Below are positions 27,105 to 36,400 of a stretch of DNA of 64,000 bases, piece after piece. Position numbers and translations under genes: made by a program. This DNA comes from Candidatus Hydrogenedentota bacterium (GTDB lineage: Bacteria; Hydrogenedentota; Hydrogenedentia; Hydrogenedentales; CAITNO01): contig CAITNO010000035.1 of NCBI GenBank assembly GCA_903893795.1, positions 124,001 to 188,000 on the forward strand, written 5' to 3'. A model generated the notes under the pieces. That model was given only the letters and a program-made list of their open reading frames with translations, made no database searches and had not been told where the DNA came from. How positions within the stretch are numbered: the first letter of the stretch is position 1; every line of letters starts with the position of its first letter.

Positions 27105-28058
27105 ATGATTAAGGCAAAGCGTCTGACGATGCATTACGGGCCCGTGGTGGCCCTCGAAGATGTGTCCTTCGAGGTGAACCAGGGCGAGATCGTCGGTTTG
27201 CTCGGCCCAAACGGTGCCGGCAAATCGACCACCATGAAGATCCTCACCACCTATCTGCACCCCACACGGGGCACGGCGGAAATCGGCGGCGTGGATGTGC
27301 TGAAGGACCCCCTGGAGGTTCGCAAGCGCATCGGCTACCTGCCCGAAATCCTGCCGCTGTACATGGACATGGAGGTGCGGGCCTATCTGGATTTTGTGGC
27401 GCGGGCCCGCGGCCTGAGCGGTGCCCTGCTGAAAACCCGCATCGGCGCCGCGGTGGACACCTGCGGTCTTCGGGCGATGTACCGCAAGGTCATCCGCGAA
27501 CTGTCCAAGGGCTACAAGCAGCGCACGGCGCTGGCCCAGGCGCTGGTGCACGACCCGGACGTGATCATCCTCGATGAGCCCACCTCCGGCCTCGACCCGC
27601 ACCAGATCCTCGAAATTCGTCATCTCATTGAGAACCTCGCAAAGAACAAGACGGTCATCCTGTCCACCCACATCCTGCAGGAAGTGCAGGCCACGGCGGA
27701 CCGCATCGTCATCATCAACCGCGGCAGAATCGTGGGCGACGGCACCATCGAGTCGCTGCGCGAGCGCGCCAAGGACTGCGAGCGCACCTCCGTCGCCGTG
27801 GAAGGCGGCCGCGAGGAAACCGAACGGCTGCTGTCGGGCGTGCAGGGCGTGCGCAAGGTGGAGTATGCCGGCGACAACGACGGCTGCCCCTCCTTCCTGC
27901 TGTACAGCCCCTCGGGCACCCGCCCCTGGCGCGAAGTCAACGAACTGGCCAAGGCCAAAGGGTGGAAACTGCGTGAACTGGGCGACCGCCCGCTGACGCT
28001 GGAAGAGACCTTCCTTCGGCTGACCGAGCGCGCGGGCCAAGCCGCGGGCCGCGAGTAG
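27105..28058 (+). CDS. ABC transporter ATP-binding protein, Gld-like
   Basis: ATG 27105 is preceded by GGAG. The product is 317 residues. Walker A is GPNGAGKST (34-42), the signature is LSKGYKQR, and Walker B is VIILDEPTSGLDP; the domain is complete. It is the ATPase of an ABC-2 type exporter. Downstream, 12 bases away, is a permease fused to a GldG-like domain, then a DUF4340 protein. This order is known from Gld-type transport operons across several phyla, where it is linked to gliding in Bacteroidetes but has an unknown substrate elsewhere. The C-terminal about 90 residues are the accessory domain typical of this subfamily. Confidence 0.9.
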   Translation: MIKAKRLTMHYGPVVALEDVSFEVNQGEIVGLLGPNGAGKSTTMKILTTYLHPTRGTAEIGGVDVLKDPLEVRKRIGYLPEILPLYMDMEVRAYLDFVARARGLSGALLKTRIGAAVDTCGLRAMYRKVIRELSKGYKQRTALAQALVHDPDVIILDEPTSGLDPHQILEIRHLIENLAKNKTVILSTHILQEVQATADRIVIINRGRIVGDGTIESLRERAKDCERTSVAVEGGREETERLLSGVQGVRKVEYAGDNDGCPSFLLYSPSGTRPWREVNELAKAKGWKLRELGDRPLTLEETFLRLTERAGQAAGRE

Positions 28059-28070
28059 GAGACCCGGACA

Positions 28071-30668
28071 ATGCGAAACATGATTTCAATTCTTCGCCGT
28101 GACTTGGGGGCCTATTACACCTCCCCCATTGGTTACATTTTCATGATGGTGTTCGTCACGCTCAGCGTGGGACTCTACATCACCTCTTTCTTCGTGTTCC
28201 CCATGGCCGACATGCGGCCGTACTTTGACAACCTTCCGTTGCTGCTGTGCGTGTTCATCCCCGCGGTGACCATGCGCATCTGGGCGGAAGAGCGCAAGGA
28301 GAACACCTGGGAAATGCTCCTGACCTTCCCCATGAAGGGATGGGAGCTGGTGGTTGGCAAGTTCCTCGCCGCGCTGGTGTTCTACATGCTGGCCCTCGCG
28401 GCCACCTGCACCGTTCCCGCCATGCTGTTCAGCCTGGGCAAGCCCGATCCGGGCGCGATCATCGGCGGCTACTTCGGCACGCTGCTGATGGGTTCGTTCT
28501 TCCTGGCGCTGGGCATCCTGTTCTCCGGCTTTTTCAAGGATCAGATTGTCGCCTTTGTGGTGACCCTGCTGACCTGCCTGGCCTTCTTCCTCGTGGGCAC
28601 GGACTTCATGTCCTCCTACCTGGACGGCCGCATCAACGGCCTGGGCTCGGTCATGGCCGACCTGCTCGGCGTGTTCACCCATTACGGCGGCTTCACCCGC
28701 GGCGTGATTGACGTGGCCGACACGGCCTTCTTCCTCGTGTGGATCGCCGTGTTTCTGTCGCTCAATGTGCTCTTCATCGACGGCCGCAGCCGTCCGGGCG
28801 CCCGCATGATTTTCGCGGTGGCCACGGTCATGTGCGCCGCCATCGGCATGCTGTTCAACTACGTGGTGGCCGGCACGAGCATTGCCCGCGCCGACCTCAC
28901 GCAGAACAAGGTCTACACCGTTTCCAAGGCGGCCAAGGAAATCCTTTCCGGCATCGACAGCGAGGCGCAGGTGAAGCTGTACATCACGGCCAAGGACAAG
29001 ATGCCCACGCAGATGCGCAACCTGGAACGCGACATCACCGACAAGCTTCGCGACCTGAAGGCGGCCGCGGGCGGAAAACTGAATTTCGACACGGTCTATC
29101 TTGACGCGGCCAACGTGCGCTACACCGAGCCGAAGACCAAAGGCGACAAGGACAAGAAGACCGAGGCGGAGACCGTGGAGCAGCGCATGCTCGACAAGGG
29201 TGTCGAGCCCTTCGCCGCGCGCGCCATGAGCGAGGATGAAATGACCAGCAAGCTGGTCTATTCAAGCATTGGCGTGGCCTACAAGGACAAGCCCGAAGAG
29301 ATCATCCCGCAGATCATCGCCGATGAAATGGGCGCGAGCGGCCCGTCGGCGGCCACCGTGCCGGTGTCGCAGTTGGAATACCGGCTGGTGAACATCATCT
29401 TCAAGATGACCCGCCCGAAGAAGGCGGTGGTCGCACTGGTCGCGCCCAAGGACCGGATCGACCCGCAAATGCGCCAGATGATGATGCAGATGGGCCAGCG
29501 TGTGCCCGAGGCGGAAGATCCCTACGAGGCCGTCCAGCAGATTCTGGAATACGAAAAGTACGACGTGAAGCGGGTGGACCTTTCCAAGGAAAGCCCCCTG
29601 CCCGACGAGGCAGACACGCTGGTCGTGATCAACCCCACCTCGCTCAATGAGCGCCAGCTTTGGGAGATCAACCGTGCGCTCTGCTCGGGCAAGTCGGTCG
29701 TGCTGGCCGTGCAGACCTACGAGTGGAACTACGAGGTCACCCGCGACGGCATCCGCATGCAGCGCGAGGACATTCAGGCCGGCAAAGGCAACCCGATGAT
29801 GGGGCAGCAACCGGACAAGGGTCCCAAGCTCAACGACCTGCTGAAGAACTACGGCATCACCGTGAGCGACGCCGTGCTCATGGACAAGAACTCGGTCACG
29901 CTGACGGTGCCGGGCCGGGGCCAGGGCCTGCAGGCGCTGATGGGCCAGCCCGTCGCGTCGCCCACCCACATCCTGGTCACCAATGCGAGCATGAAGCAGG
30001 ATTCGCCCATCACCAACCGGCTGTCGGGCATTCTGTACCTGTGGGGCACCGCGCTCGACATCGACCAGGCAAAGCTGGACCAGTCGGGCCTCAAGTCCGA
30101 CGTGCTCATGACGAGCAGTCCCCAGTCTTGGTCCGTCGGATCCAAGGACCCGATGACGGAGGCCACCTTCAAGGTCCCCGATTCGGGCACTAAGCCCTAC
30201 CCGCTGATGGCGCTGGTCACGGGCCAGTTCCCCGACGCCTACAAAGACAAGCCGCGCCCGGCCTATCCGAAGGCCGAGAAGCAGCCCGGCATGCCGCCCG
30301 AGCCCGAAGCGCCGGACACCGAAGCGGCCGCCAAGCCGCTTGAGCCCAAGCCCGGCAAACTGATCCTGCTCGGCTCCGCCGAAATGTTCCGCAAGAACTT
30401 CATGCAGGGCGGCGGCTCTGCCGGCGGGCTGGACCTCTTCCTGAACATGGTCGACGGCGTCACCCTTGACGACAGGCTCGTGGACGTGCGCGGGCGCAAG
30501 CCGATCGACCGCATGATTGTGAAGCCCGACGACCGCTCCAAGACCATATGGCGTCTGGTTAACTATGGGTTGGCCAACGTGCTCATCGCCAGCGTGGGTG
30601 TGGTGTTCTTCGCGCTGCGCCGCCGCTCACGCAATGCCTACACCATGGCCCAGTCGCGAGCCAACTAA
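28071..30668 (+). CDS. ABC-2 permease fused to GldG-like auxiliary domain
   Basis: ATG 28071 lies 12 bases after the ATPase stop. The product is 865 residues. Residues about 1-265 form an ABC-2 permease with six or so helices (GYIFMMVFVTLSVGLYITSF; SFFLALGILFSGFF). After a helix at about 245-270 the sequence ARADLTQNKVYTVS opens an ABC_transp_aux (GldG-like) region with the typical LTxNKxYTLS motif. It extends to about 790, and a final helix (ANVLIASVGVVFFAL) anchors the C-terminus. GldF and GldG are separate proteins in Bacteroidetes; here they are one chain. With the ATPase and DUF4340 protein it should form one membrane complex. Confidence 0.88.
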   Translation: MRNMISILRRDLGAYYTSPIGYIFMMVFVTLSVGLYITSFFVFPMADMRPYFDNLPLLLCVFIPAVTMRIWAEERKENTWEMLLTFPMKGWELVVGKFLAALVFYMLALAATCTVPAMLFSLGKPDPGAIIGGYFGTLLMGSFFLALGILFSGFFKDQIVAFVVTLLTCLAFFLVGTDFMSSYLDGRINGLGSVMADLLGVFTHYGGFTRGVIDVADTAFFLVWIAVFLSLNVLFIDGRSRPGARMIFAVATVMCAAIGMLFNYVVAGTSIARADLTQNKVYTVSKAAKEILSGIDSEAQVKLYITAKDKMPTQMRNLERDITDKLRDLKAAAGGKLNFDTVYLDAANVRYTEPKTKGDKDKKTEAETVEQRMLDKGVEPFAARAMSEDEMTSKLVYSSIGVAYKDKPEEIIPQIIADEMGASGPSAATVPVSQLEYRLVNIIFKMTRPKKAVVALVAPKDRIDPQMRQMMMQMGQRVPEAEDPYEAVQQILEYEKYDVKRVDLSKESPLPDEADTLVVINPTSLNERQLWEINRALCSGKSVVLAVQTYEWNYEVTRDGIRMQREDIQAGKGNPMMGQQPDKGPKLNDLLKNYGITVSDAVLMDKNSVTLTVPGRGQGLQALMGQPVASPTHILVTNASMKQDSPITNRLSGILYLWGTALDIDQAKLDQSGLKSDVLMTSSPQSWSVGSKDPMTEATFKVPDSGTKPYPLMALVTGQFPDAYKDKPRPAYPKAEKQPGMPPEPEAPDTEAAAKPLEPKPGKLILLGSAEMFRKNFMQGGGSAGGLDLFLNMVDGVTLDDRLVDVRGRKPIDRMIVKPDDRSKTIWRLVNYGLANVLIASVGVVFFALRRRSRNAYTMAQSRAN

Positions 30669-30716
30669 CCGGGAACATGCCGCGCCGGTGATTTGGGCGC
30701 GTGGAGATGAAATATC

Positions 30717-33086
30717 ATGAAGGCAACAAAACTGGTTCCTTTCCTTGTTATCTTGCTGGTCTTGGCGGGCCTTGCCTATTTGCGCAAGACCTCCGAAGAC
30801 AGGCCCGTGTCGATTGTCACGCAGGTGAACCTGCAAACGCTGGTGCCCGAGGGCCTCATCGCGGCGAACATCGCCAAGGTGGAGCTTTACTCCGGGACCA
30901 AGCCCGACCAGAAGGTCGTCCTGGAAAAGAAGGATGACACATGGCGCGTGGCAAGCCAGTTCAACGCGCCCGCGGACGCCAAGACCACCGAGGACCTCGT
31001 CCAGAAGATTCTCGGGATGAAGGGCGAATTCCGCGGCACCGCCGAGAGCGATGAAAAGCTGGCCAATTATGACCTGAAGGATGACCAGGCGTTTTTCGTG
31101 GTCGCCTACAAAACGGGCGAAGACAAGCCGGTCGTCGATCTGCGCGTGGGCAAGGCCCCCGACTACAAGTCGGTGTTTGTCCGCCGCGCCGATGACAAGA
31201 AGGTGTACGTTGAGTCCGTCAACCTCAAGCGCGAGGCCGGTGTGACCGAGCCGCCCAGCGGCGAAAACGCGCCGAAGTCGGCCCCGACGGAAGACACCAC
31301 CGTTCCGAAGTCGACCAAGTGGATCAAGAAAGACCTGCTCCAGATTGAGAAGGACAAGATCACCAAGCTTGCCCTGACCACGCCCGACAAGGCGCTGAGT
31401 TTCGAGCGGGTTGAAAAGCCCAAGCCCGAGAAGCCCGCCACCACCGAAGGCGAAAGCACCGAGGGCGAGAAGCCGGCCGAGCCGGCCAAGCCCGAATACG
31501 AATGGAAGCTCGCTTCCGGCGGATTCGGCCCGGCCTTCAGCCAGCCCTCGCTTCAGACACTGCTGGGCGCCTTTGCGGCGGTCAACGTGACTGACGTGCT
31601 CGACCCGGCCAAGAAGGCCGAGTACGGTCTGGAGGCGCCGCTGTTCAAGGCGGTGATTTCCGTGGACGGCCAGAAGGACACCGTGCTGCTGGGCGGTCGT
31701 CCCAAGCTGGACGGCGATCCCTACGTCATGATCGAGGGCGCCGCCGACGGCCTGGTCTACAAGATGGACAAGTATAAATTTGACCAGGTCTTCCCGAAGG
31801 GCACCCCCCTCTTCACGCTGCCCGGCCTGACGCTCAAGAAAGAGGACATGACCAAAGTCGAGGTCGCCGGTCCGCAGGGACGCATAGTGCTTGCGCCCGC
31901 CGACGGCGGCTGGAAGGTCACCGAACCGGCGCTGGACCTGGACGTGCAGAAGACGGCCGTGGACAATCTGGTCGGCGCGCTTGCCTCGCTCAAGCCGGCG
32001 GACTACGCCGACGGGACGGTGGATGTGGGCGCCCTTGCCACCACCATCACGGTTACGATGAAAGACGGCGCCAGCCATTCCGTGAAAATCGGCGGAGAGG
32101 CCAAGGGTGTGGACGGCTCCTACGTGCGCATCGACGGCAACCCGGCCAACCTGGTGCTGGCCAAGGCCGAAATCACCAAGCTCACCGTGGCCCCGCGCGA
32201 CCTCTTCGTCATGGCGGTGCTGGGCAAGTCGCTGGAAAATGTGAACCGCATCGAGGGCCGTAACGCCGACCTGAAATTCGCCCTGCTTAAGGAGGGTGAC
32301 ACGTGGAAGCTCGAACGGGACGGCAATGTGACCAAGGCAGCTTCGGGCGCGGCGGACGACCTGCAATCCACCCTGCGTGCGCTTCAAATGAAGGGCGTGC
32401 GCGCCGGTGAGGCCGCGCAGGTGGCCGATGCCGTGACGACGGTGAAACTGACCAAGACTGACGGGTCCACCGTGTCCCTGGAAATTGGTCCTGCGGTCGA
32501 CGGTCTGCACCGCGCCGTGGTGGCGGGCAAGCCCTACCTGTTCGACATGGCCGCGAGCGAGGTGGAAATGCTGGCCAACCAGCTGAAGACAGCCTCCACA
32601 CCGCCGCCTCCGGAGGCCACACCGATTCCCGGCACTGCGCCTGAGGCTACCGCGGCTCCCGCCGCCCCCATCTCGCTGCTCGCGCCCCCGGCGGATCCTG
32701 CGGAAGCCGCTCCGGCACCAGCCCCCGCACCGGTCCCCACTCCCGTGTCGGCAGAACTTGCGCCCCCGGCGCCGGTGGAGCCTGTTACCACGCCCGCACC
32801 TGCGCCGGTGATTGTCGCTCCCGAAGTGGCCGCTCCGGCACCTGCACCGGCACCTGTGGAAGTGGCTCCGGTCCCCGCACCCGTCGAGGTCGCTCCTGCA
32901 CCGGCACCTGCGCCTGTGGAAGCTGCTCCGGCCCAAGCACCCGTCGAGGTCGCTCCTGCACCGGCACCTGCGCCTGTGGAAGCGGCCCCGGCCGCTCCGG
33001 CCCCTGCACCCGCAGAAGTAGCTCCTGCTCCGGCACCAGTGCCCGCACCTGCGGAAGCGGCACCGGCGCCTTCGCCGACTTCCTGA
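30717..33086 (+). CDS. DUF4340 protein with Ala-Pro-Val-rich C-terminal tail
   Basis: ATG 30717 follows GGAG. The product is 789 residues. An N-terminal membrane anchor (LVPFLVILLVLAGLAYL) is followed by repeated DUF4340 units, each starting with a DTWRVASQFNAPAD-like strand and a LGxKGEFRGTAES-like helix. A charged spacer (about 225-260) is rich in Glu, Lys and Pro. The last about 170 residues are a low-complexity run of APAPAPVEVAPAPAP-like repeats, probably an extended stalk. DUF4340 proteins accompany GldA/F/G-type transporters and are likely the extracytoplasmic partner. The gene is third in the operon, 48 bases after the permease fusion. A GC-rich hairpin at 33103-33142 follows. Confidence 0.85.
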   Translation: MKATKLVPFLVILLVLAGLAYLRKTSEDRPVSIVTQVNLQTLVPEGLIAANIAKVELYSGTKPDQKVVLEKKDDTWRVASQFNAPADAKTTEDLVQKILGMKGEFRGTAESDEKLANYDLKDDQAFFVVAYKTGEDKPVVDLRVGKAPDYKSVFVRRADDKKVYVESVNLKREAGVTEPPSGENAPKSAPTEDTTVPKSTKWIKKDLLQIEKDKITKLALTTPDKALSFERVEKPKPEKPATTEGESTEGEKPAEPAKPEYEWKLASGGFGPAFSQPSLQTLLGAFAAVNVTDVLDPAKKAEYGLEAPLFKAVISVDGQKDTVLLGGRPKLDGDPYVMIEGAADGLVYKMDKYKFDQVFPKGTPLFTLPGLTLKKEDMTKVEVAGPQGRIVLAPADGGWKVTEPALDLDVQKTAVDNLVGALASLKPADYADGTVDVGALATTITVTMKDGASHSVKIGGEAKGVDGSYVRIDGNPANLVLAKAEITKLTVAPRDLFVMAVLGKSLENVNRIEGRNADLKFALLKEGDTWKLERDGNVTKAASGAADDLQSTLRALQMKGVRAGEAAQVADAVTTVKLTKTDGSTVSLEIGPAVDGLHRAVVAGKPYLFDMAASEVEMLANQLKTASTPPPPEATPIPGTAPEATAAPAAPISLLAPPADPAEAAPAPAPAPVPTPVSAELAPPAPVEPVTTPAPAPVIVAPEVAAPAPAPAPVEVAPVPAPVEVAPAPAPAPVEAAPAQAPVEVAPAPAPAPVEAAPAAPAPAPAEVAPAPAPVPAPAEAAPAPSPTS

Positions 33087-33102
33087 TCGCGTAAAGAAAT
33101 AC

Positions 33103-33142
33103 CGGGGCCGTTGCCCTACCCGGAAGGGAGGCGGCGGCCCCG
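33103..33142 (+). terminator. Hairpin terminator of the ABC operon
   Basis: CGGGGCCG (33103-33110) pairs with CGGCCCCG (33135-33142), and the stem extends inward with mismatches. A T-containing stretch (ATTGTTTATT) follows. It lies 16 bases after the DUF4340 stop and before the protease gene. Confidence 0.6.
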
Positions 33143-33213
33143 ATTGTTTATTCGGACGTATTCTCCTGCCACCGGAAAGGGTCCTGCGGCAAACGTTTGG
33201 GAGGATTCGAAAG

Positions 33214-34311
33214 ATGTGGAGATTCCTGCTGTTGTCCGTTGCGGTGATGCTCACCGCGGCATGTGCCCTGGCGGCCGATGACATCGCCGATTCGCGGCGC
33301 AACGCCATCGTGCAGTCCATCGAAAAGGTCGCCCCGGCCGTGGTGACCATCAACGTGGTGGAGATCCGCACCGAGGGTTCGTCGGACCCGTTTTTTGACA
33401 TGTTCAACTTCGGACGGCCGCGCTTGCGGCAGCGCGCCGTCGAGGGCATCGGCAGCGGGTTTGTCTTTGACGAACAGGGCCACATCCTCACCAATTACCA
33501 CGTGCTGCAGGGGGCCGATGCCATCGAATCGGTGACCCTGCCCGGCGGCAAGCGGCTGAATGTGGAACTGGTCGGCGCCGACGAGCGTTCCGACCTCGCC
33601 GTGCTCAAGGTGAAGGGGGACACCTCGGGGCTGCCTCACGCGGTGCTGGGCGAGTCGGACTCACTGCTCATCGGCGAATGGGTCATCGCCATCGGAAATC
33701 CCTTTGGCAACATGATGCGCGACCCCCAGCCCAGCGTGAGCGTGGGCGTGGTGTCCGCCAACCACCGCCGTGTGAGCCGCGAGGTCGGCGGGGGCGACCG
33801 GCTCTACCAGGACCTGATTCAGACCGACGCGGCGATTAATCCCGGCAACAGCGGCGGCCCGCTGGTCAATGCGCGGGGCGAGGTGGTCGGCATCGACACC
33901 ATGATCTTCAGCAACAGCGGCGGCTACCAGGGGCTCGGCTTCGCCATCCCCATCACCCGCGTCAAACGCGTCGCCGATGAGATTATCCGCTACGGGCACC
34001 GGCGCGACCCGTGGTTTGGCTTCAAGGGGCAGGCCGTGGCCGAAACCGACCCGAACCTGTTGCAGCGCGTCGGTGTGCAGACAGAGTCGGGTGTGCTGGT
34101 GGTGGAAATACTCAAGACAAGTCCCGCCTTCAAGGCCGGTCTCGCCGTGGGCGACGTCGTGACCACGGTGAACGGCCAGCCCGTGGAGCACCCGACCGAC
34201 GTGGACTTCCTCAACTGGACGCTCTTCATAGGCGACCCTGTCATCTTCGAGGTGAACCGCCAGGGCCAGAACAAGGTCATCAAGACCACCGTCGAGGAAG
34301 TTCCCCGCTGA
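33214..34311 (+). CDS. HtrA/DegP-like periplasmic serine protease with PDZ domain
   Basis: ATG 33214 follows GGGAGG. The product is 365 residues with a signal peptide (MWRFLLLSVAVMLTAACALA). The trypsin-like triad is His96 (TNYHVLQG), Asp127 (RSDLAVLKV) and Ser213 (NPGNSGGPL). A single PDZ domain occupies about 270-360 (SGVLVVEILKTSPAFKAGL). One PDZ makes it shorter than E. coli DegP and closer to DegS or short HtrA proteins, but with a cleavable-looking signal. It should degrade or process damaged envelope proteins. It stands alone, after the ABC operon terminator. Confidence 0.9.
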   Translation: MWRFLLLSVAVMLTAACALAADDIADSRRNAIVQSIEKVAPAVVTINVVEIRTEGSSDPFFDMFNFGRPRLRQRAVEGIGSGFVFDEQGHILTNYHVLQGADAIESVTLPGGKRLNVELVGADERSDLAVLKVKGDTSGLPHAVLGESDSLLIGEWVIAIGNPFGNMMRDPQPSVSVGVVSANHRRVSREVGGGDRLYQDLIQTDAAINPGNSGGPLVNARGEVVGIDTMIFSNSGGYQGLGFAIPITRVKRVADEIIRYGHRRDPWFGFKGQAVAETDPNLLQRVGVQTESGVLVVEILKTSPAFKAGLAVGDVVTTVNGQPVEHPTDVDFLNWTLFIGDPVIFEVNRQGQNKVIKTTVEEVPR

Positions 34312-34539
34312 GCCGCGTTGTTATGCCAGGCGCATAAACAGGCGCCCATATGGACTGCGGTGGCAGCGACACCGCTTTGGCTTGCTTGAAGTGAGGGCTA
34401 TTTGGCCAGCCAAGACGATCTCAGCGCTTCGTCTTTTCACCCCACGAGGTTGGCTGTTTCGGCTCTCCGCTTCGACGTTTGTGTCGTTGCGCCGCCTCTG
34501 CTAGACTCGCCTTCGTTTTTCAAGAAGGAGACCAGTACA

Positions 34540-34989
34540 ATGCGCGCGGTGGTGCAACGGGTCAGCAGGGCGTCTGTCGAGGTGGACGGACGTGTGGTGG
34601 GTGAAGTGGGGGAGGGGCTGCTGGTGCTGCTGGGCGTCGAGGAGGGCGACAAGGAGGCTGATGCCGACTATATCGCCGACAAGACCGCCAGCCTGCGCAT
34701 TTTCAACGATGCCGACGACAAAATGAACCTGTCCGTGAGTGATGTGGGCGGTGGTGTGCTGCTCATCTCCCAGTTCACCCTGCACGGCGACTGCCGCCGG
34801 GGGCGCCGTCCCTCGTTCATCGCCGCGGCACGACCTGAAACCGCCATTCCGCTCTATGAGGGTGTGGCCGGCCGCCTGCGCGATTCCGGTCTGCCCGTGG
34901 CCACCGGCGAGTTTGGCGCCCACATGCACGTGTCGCTGGTCAACGACGGGCCGGTGACGATACTGCTCGACTCCAAAAAACTCTTCTGA
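34540..34989 (+). CDS. dtd: D-aminoacyl-tRNA deacylase
   Basis: ATG 34540 is nine bases after AAGGAG; an earlier in-frame ATG at 34402 adds sequence unlike the family. The product is 149 residues, the normal length. It begins [17 protein letters not shown], the family N-terminus. It contains [17 protein letters not shown] (the SQFTL active-site block) and [17 protein letters not shown] (the C-terminal NDGPVT block). The enzyme removes D-amino acids, and glycine from tRNA-Ala, wrongly attached to tRNA; it is cytoplasmic and dimeric. The C-terminus DSKKLF is complete. Confidence 0.95.
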   Translation: MRAVVQRVSRASVEVDGRVVGEVGEGLLVLLGVEEGDKEADADYIADKTASLRIFNDADDKMNLSVSDVGGGVLLISQFTLHGDCRRGRRPSFIAAARPETAIPLYEGVAGRLRDSGLPVATGEFGAHMHVSLVNDGPVTILLDSKKLF

Positions 34990-35500
34990 CGGTCGCGCAT
35001 TTTATCGCGTCATTGCGAGCCTCAGACCGCCGTTGGCGGCGATTTGCGGCAGAAAGCCGCCGGGGGTACTGGCACCCGTTTCCGTCCAAGGCCAAGGGAC
35101 GGCAGCACTGTCAAGTATCGGAAACGGGTGCCTGAACCTGAGTCACCCACCCCGGAACTTCGCGAGCCTGGGTACTGCCACCATTTCCAACGCACCGACC
35201 TGTTCGAATAAGTAGAGCCATTGGTTGAAAATAGTGGCAGTCCCCCTGCGGCACATACACTTTCTTAGCAGCGAAGCGAAGCAATCTCTTGAATCCACGA
35301 CCCGAGTGCGGAGCCGTCCGGGCAAGAGACCGCTTCGCAGCCAGGAAAGTGATTTGTCGAAGGTCTGCGTTACGTACCGCAGGCGTCTCGCCTGCCTTGC
35401 GTCCCCGGTCTTTCTGGCGCCAACCACCGTCGCAGGTGGTTTGAAGCGCGCAATGACTCGGGGTTCTGATGCCCTTGATGAACAATCCGACCATTGTTGA
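34990..35500. repeat. Non-coding region with nested inverted repeats
   Basis: No convincing gene lies here. Visible repeats are: a perfect 14-base inverted pair, GGCACCCGTTTCCG at 35071-35084 and its complement at 35119-35132; an 18-base imperfect pair (two mismatches) at 35174-35191 and 35224-35241; small stems CCGCC/GGCGG near 35030 and GCGGC/GCCGC near 35050; and a GCAGGCG/CGCCTGC stem at 35379-35395. Also present are CATTGCGAGC near 35010 and AGCGAAGCGAAGCAATCTC near 35271-35289, the two halves of a repeat common in bacterial intergenic DNA, here about 250 bases apart. It looks like a cluster of REP/MITE-like elements. Confidence 0.55.
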
Positions 35501-36400
35501 TTACTTGATCTCCTGAATGCCCTCGAACATGACGTAGTGCCGCTTGATGGACAGCTTGTCCATCCATGCCCGCACTTCCAGGGTCTTCCAGCGGCCCGAA
35601 CCCACGCCGCCGCCGCTGTTGTTGTCCCACAGCCACCTGGGCGTGGGCCAAAGGCAGCAAGACGGATGCACACGCTGGTAGAACGCCTCGCCCACGCCGT
35701 TCTGCCCATGATGCGCCATCTGGACGTAATCGGAGGGAAGGCGGTCGGCATAAGGCCCCTTCAAGAGTTTCTCGCCGCCTTCCGTGCCGAGGTCCGCCAG
35801 AAACAGCACCGATTTCTTTGCATCGGACAGGCGCAGCACGATGCTCGAATTGTTGACGGGGTTCTTGGTGATCTCGGGATTCTTCACGCCGAGCACTTCG
35901 ATGCCAACACCGTCAATCTTTATCGTCTGTCCCAGCGACAATTCCTCGACACGGCGTCCGGCCCCTTCCAATGCCTGTCTGAACAACTCGTAGCCAACCC
36001 TCTCTCCGCCGTCTCCCCATTGGTTCATCCATGCTTGATCAGGCAGGGATCCGCGGATGGCTCCTATCTGGAGTGTGCCTGCTTCGGTGAGAATCGCCGT
36101 GAGTGCGCCGAGGTGATCATCATGGGCGTGGGTAATGAACCAATCCTCGACCCTGCCACCCCGGTCCATGAGAAACTTGGCCAAAAAAGGAGCATCGCCG
36201 ACCATGCCCCCGTCAATGACTACCACCTTTCCGTGGACTGTCTGAATGACGTAGGACATCATCTGCGAGGTGGTCTGATTGGGAAGCTGCCAGAGGGTGA
36301 ACGTGTCGGCGTCTGGGCCTTTCGCGTCCGCCGCGCATGCCTGCGAGGCGGCCAGGGAAAAAAGCAGGGCCAGAAGAACGGGTACAGCGCCTTTCATCAT
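35501..36400 (-). CDS. Secreted metallo-beta-lactamase-fold hydrolase (ComEC-like)
   Basis: The start is ATG 36400 (or the adjacent ATG 36397), overlapping the TGA of the upstream gene, so translation is coupled. The product is 299 residues with a signal peptide (MMKGAVPVLLALLFSLAASQ, cleavage near ACA-A). The metal-binding motif THAHDDH gives His91, His93, Asp95 and His96. VVVIDGGMVGDAPFL precedes it, as in the ComEC-type MBL fold, and FLADLGTEGGEKLL and MAHHGQNGVG supply later ligands. Most likely a periplasmic metallohydrolase, possibly a phosphodiesterase or nuclease. The substrate is unknown, and the pairing with a GH42-like gene is unusual. Confidence 0.82.
   Translation of the reverse strand: MMKGAVPVLLALLFSLAASQACAADAKGPDADTFTLWQLPNQTTSQMMSYVIQTVHGKVVVIDGGMVGDAPFLAKFLMDRGGRVEDWFITHAHDDHLGALTAILTEAGTLQIGAIRGSLPDQAWMNQWGDGGERVGYELFRQALEGAGRRVEELSLGQTIKIDGVGIEVLGVKNPEITKNPVNNSSIVLRLSDAKKSVLFLADLGTEGGEKLLKGPYADRLPSDYVQMAHHGQNGVGEAFYQRVHPSCCLWPTPRWLWDNNSGGGVGSGRWKTLEVRAWMDKLSIKRHYVMFEGIQEIK

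Noticed and set aside
30627..33494. Minus-strand open frame of about 955 codons opposite the DUF4340 gene
   Set aside because: Arg/Gly/His-rich antisense reading; the plus strand fits an operon with GldG-like and DUF4340 domains.
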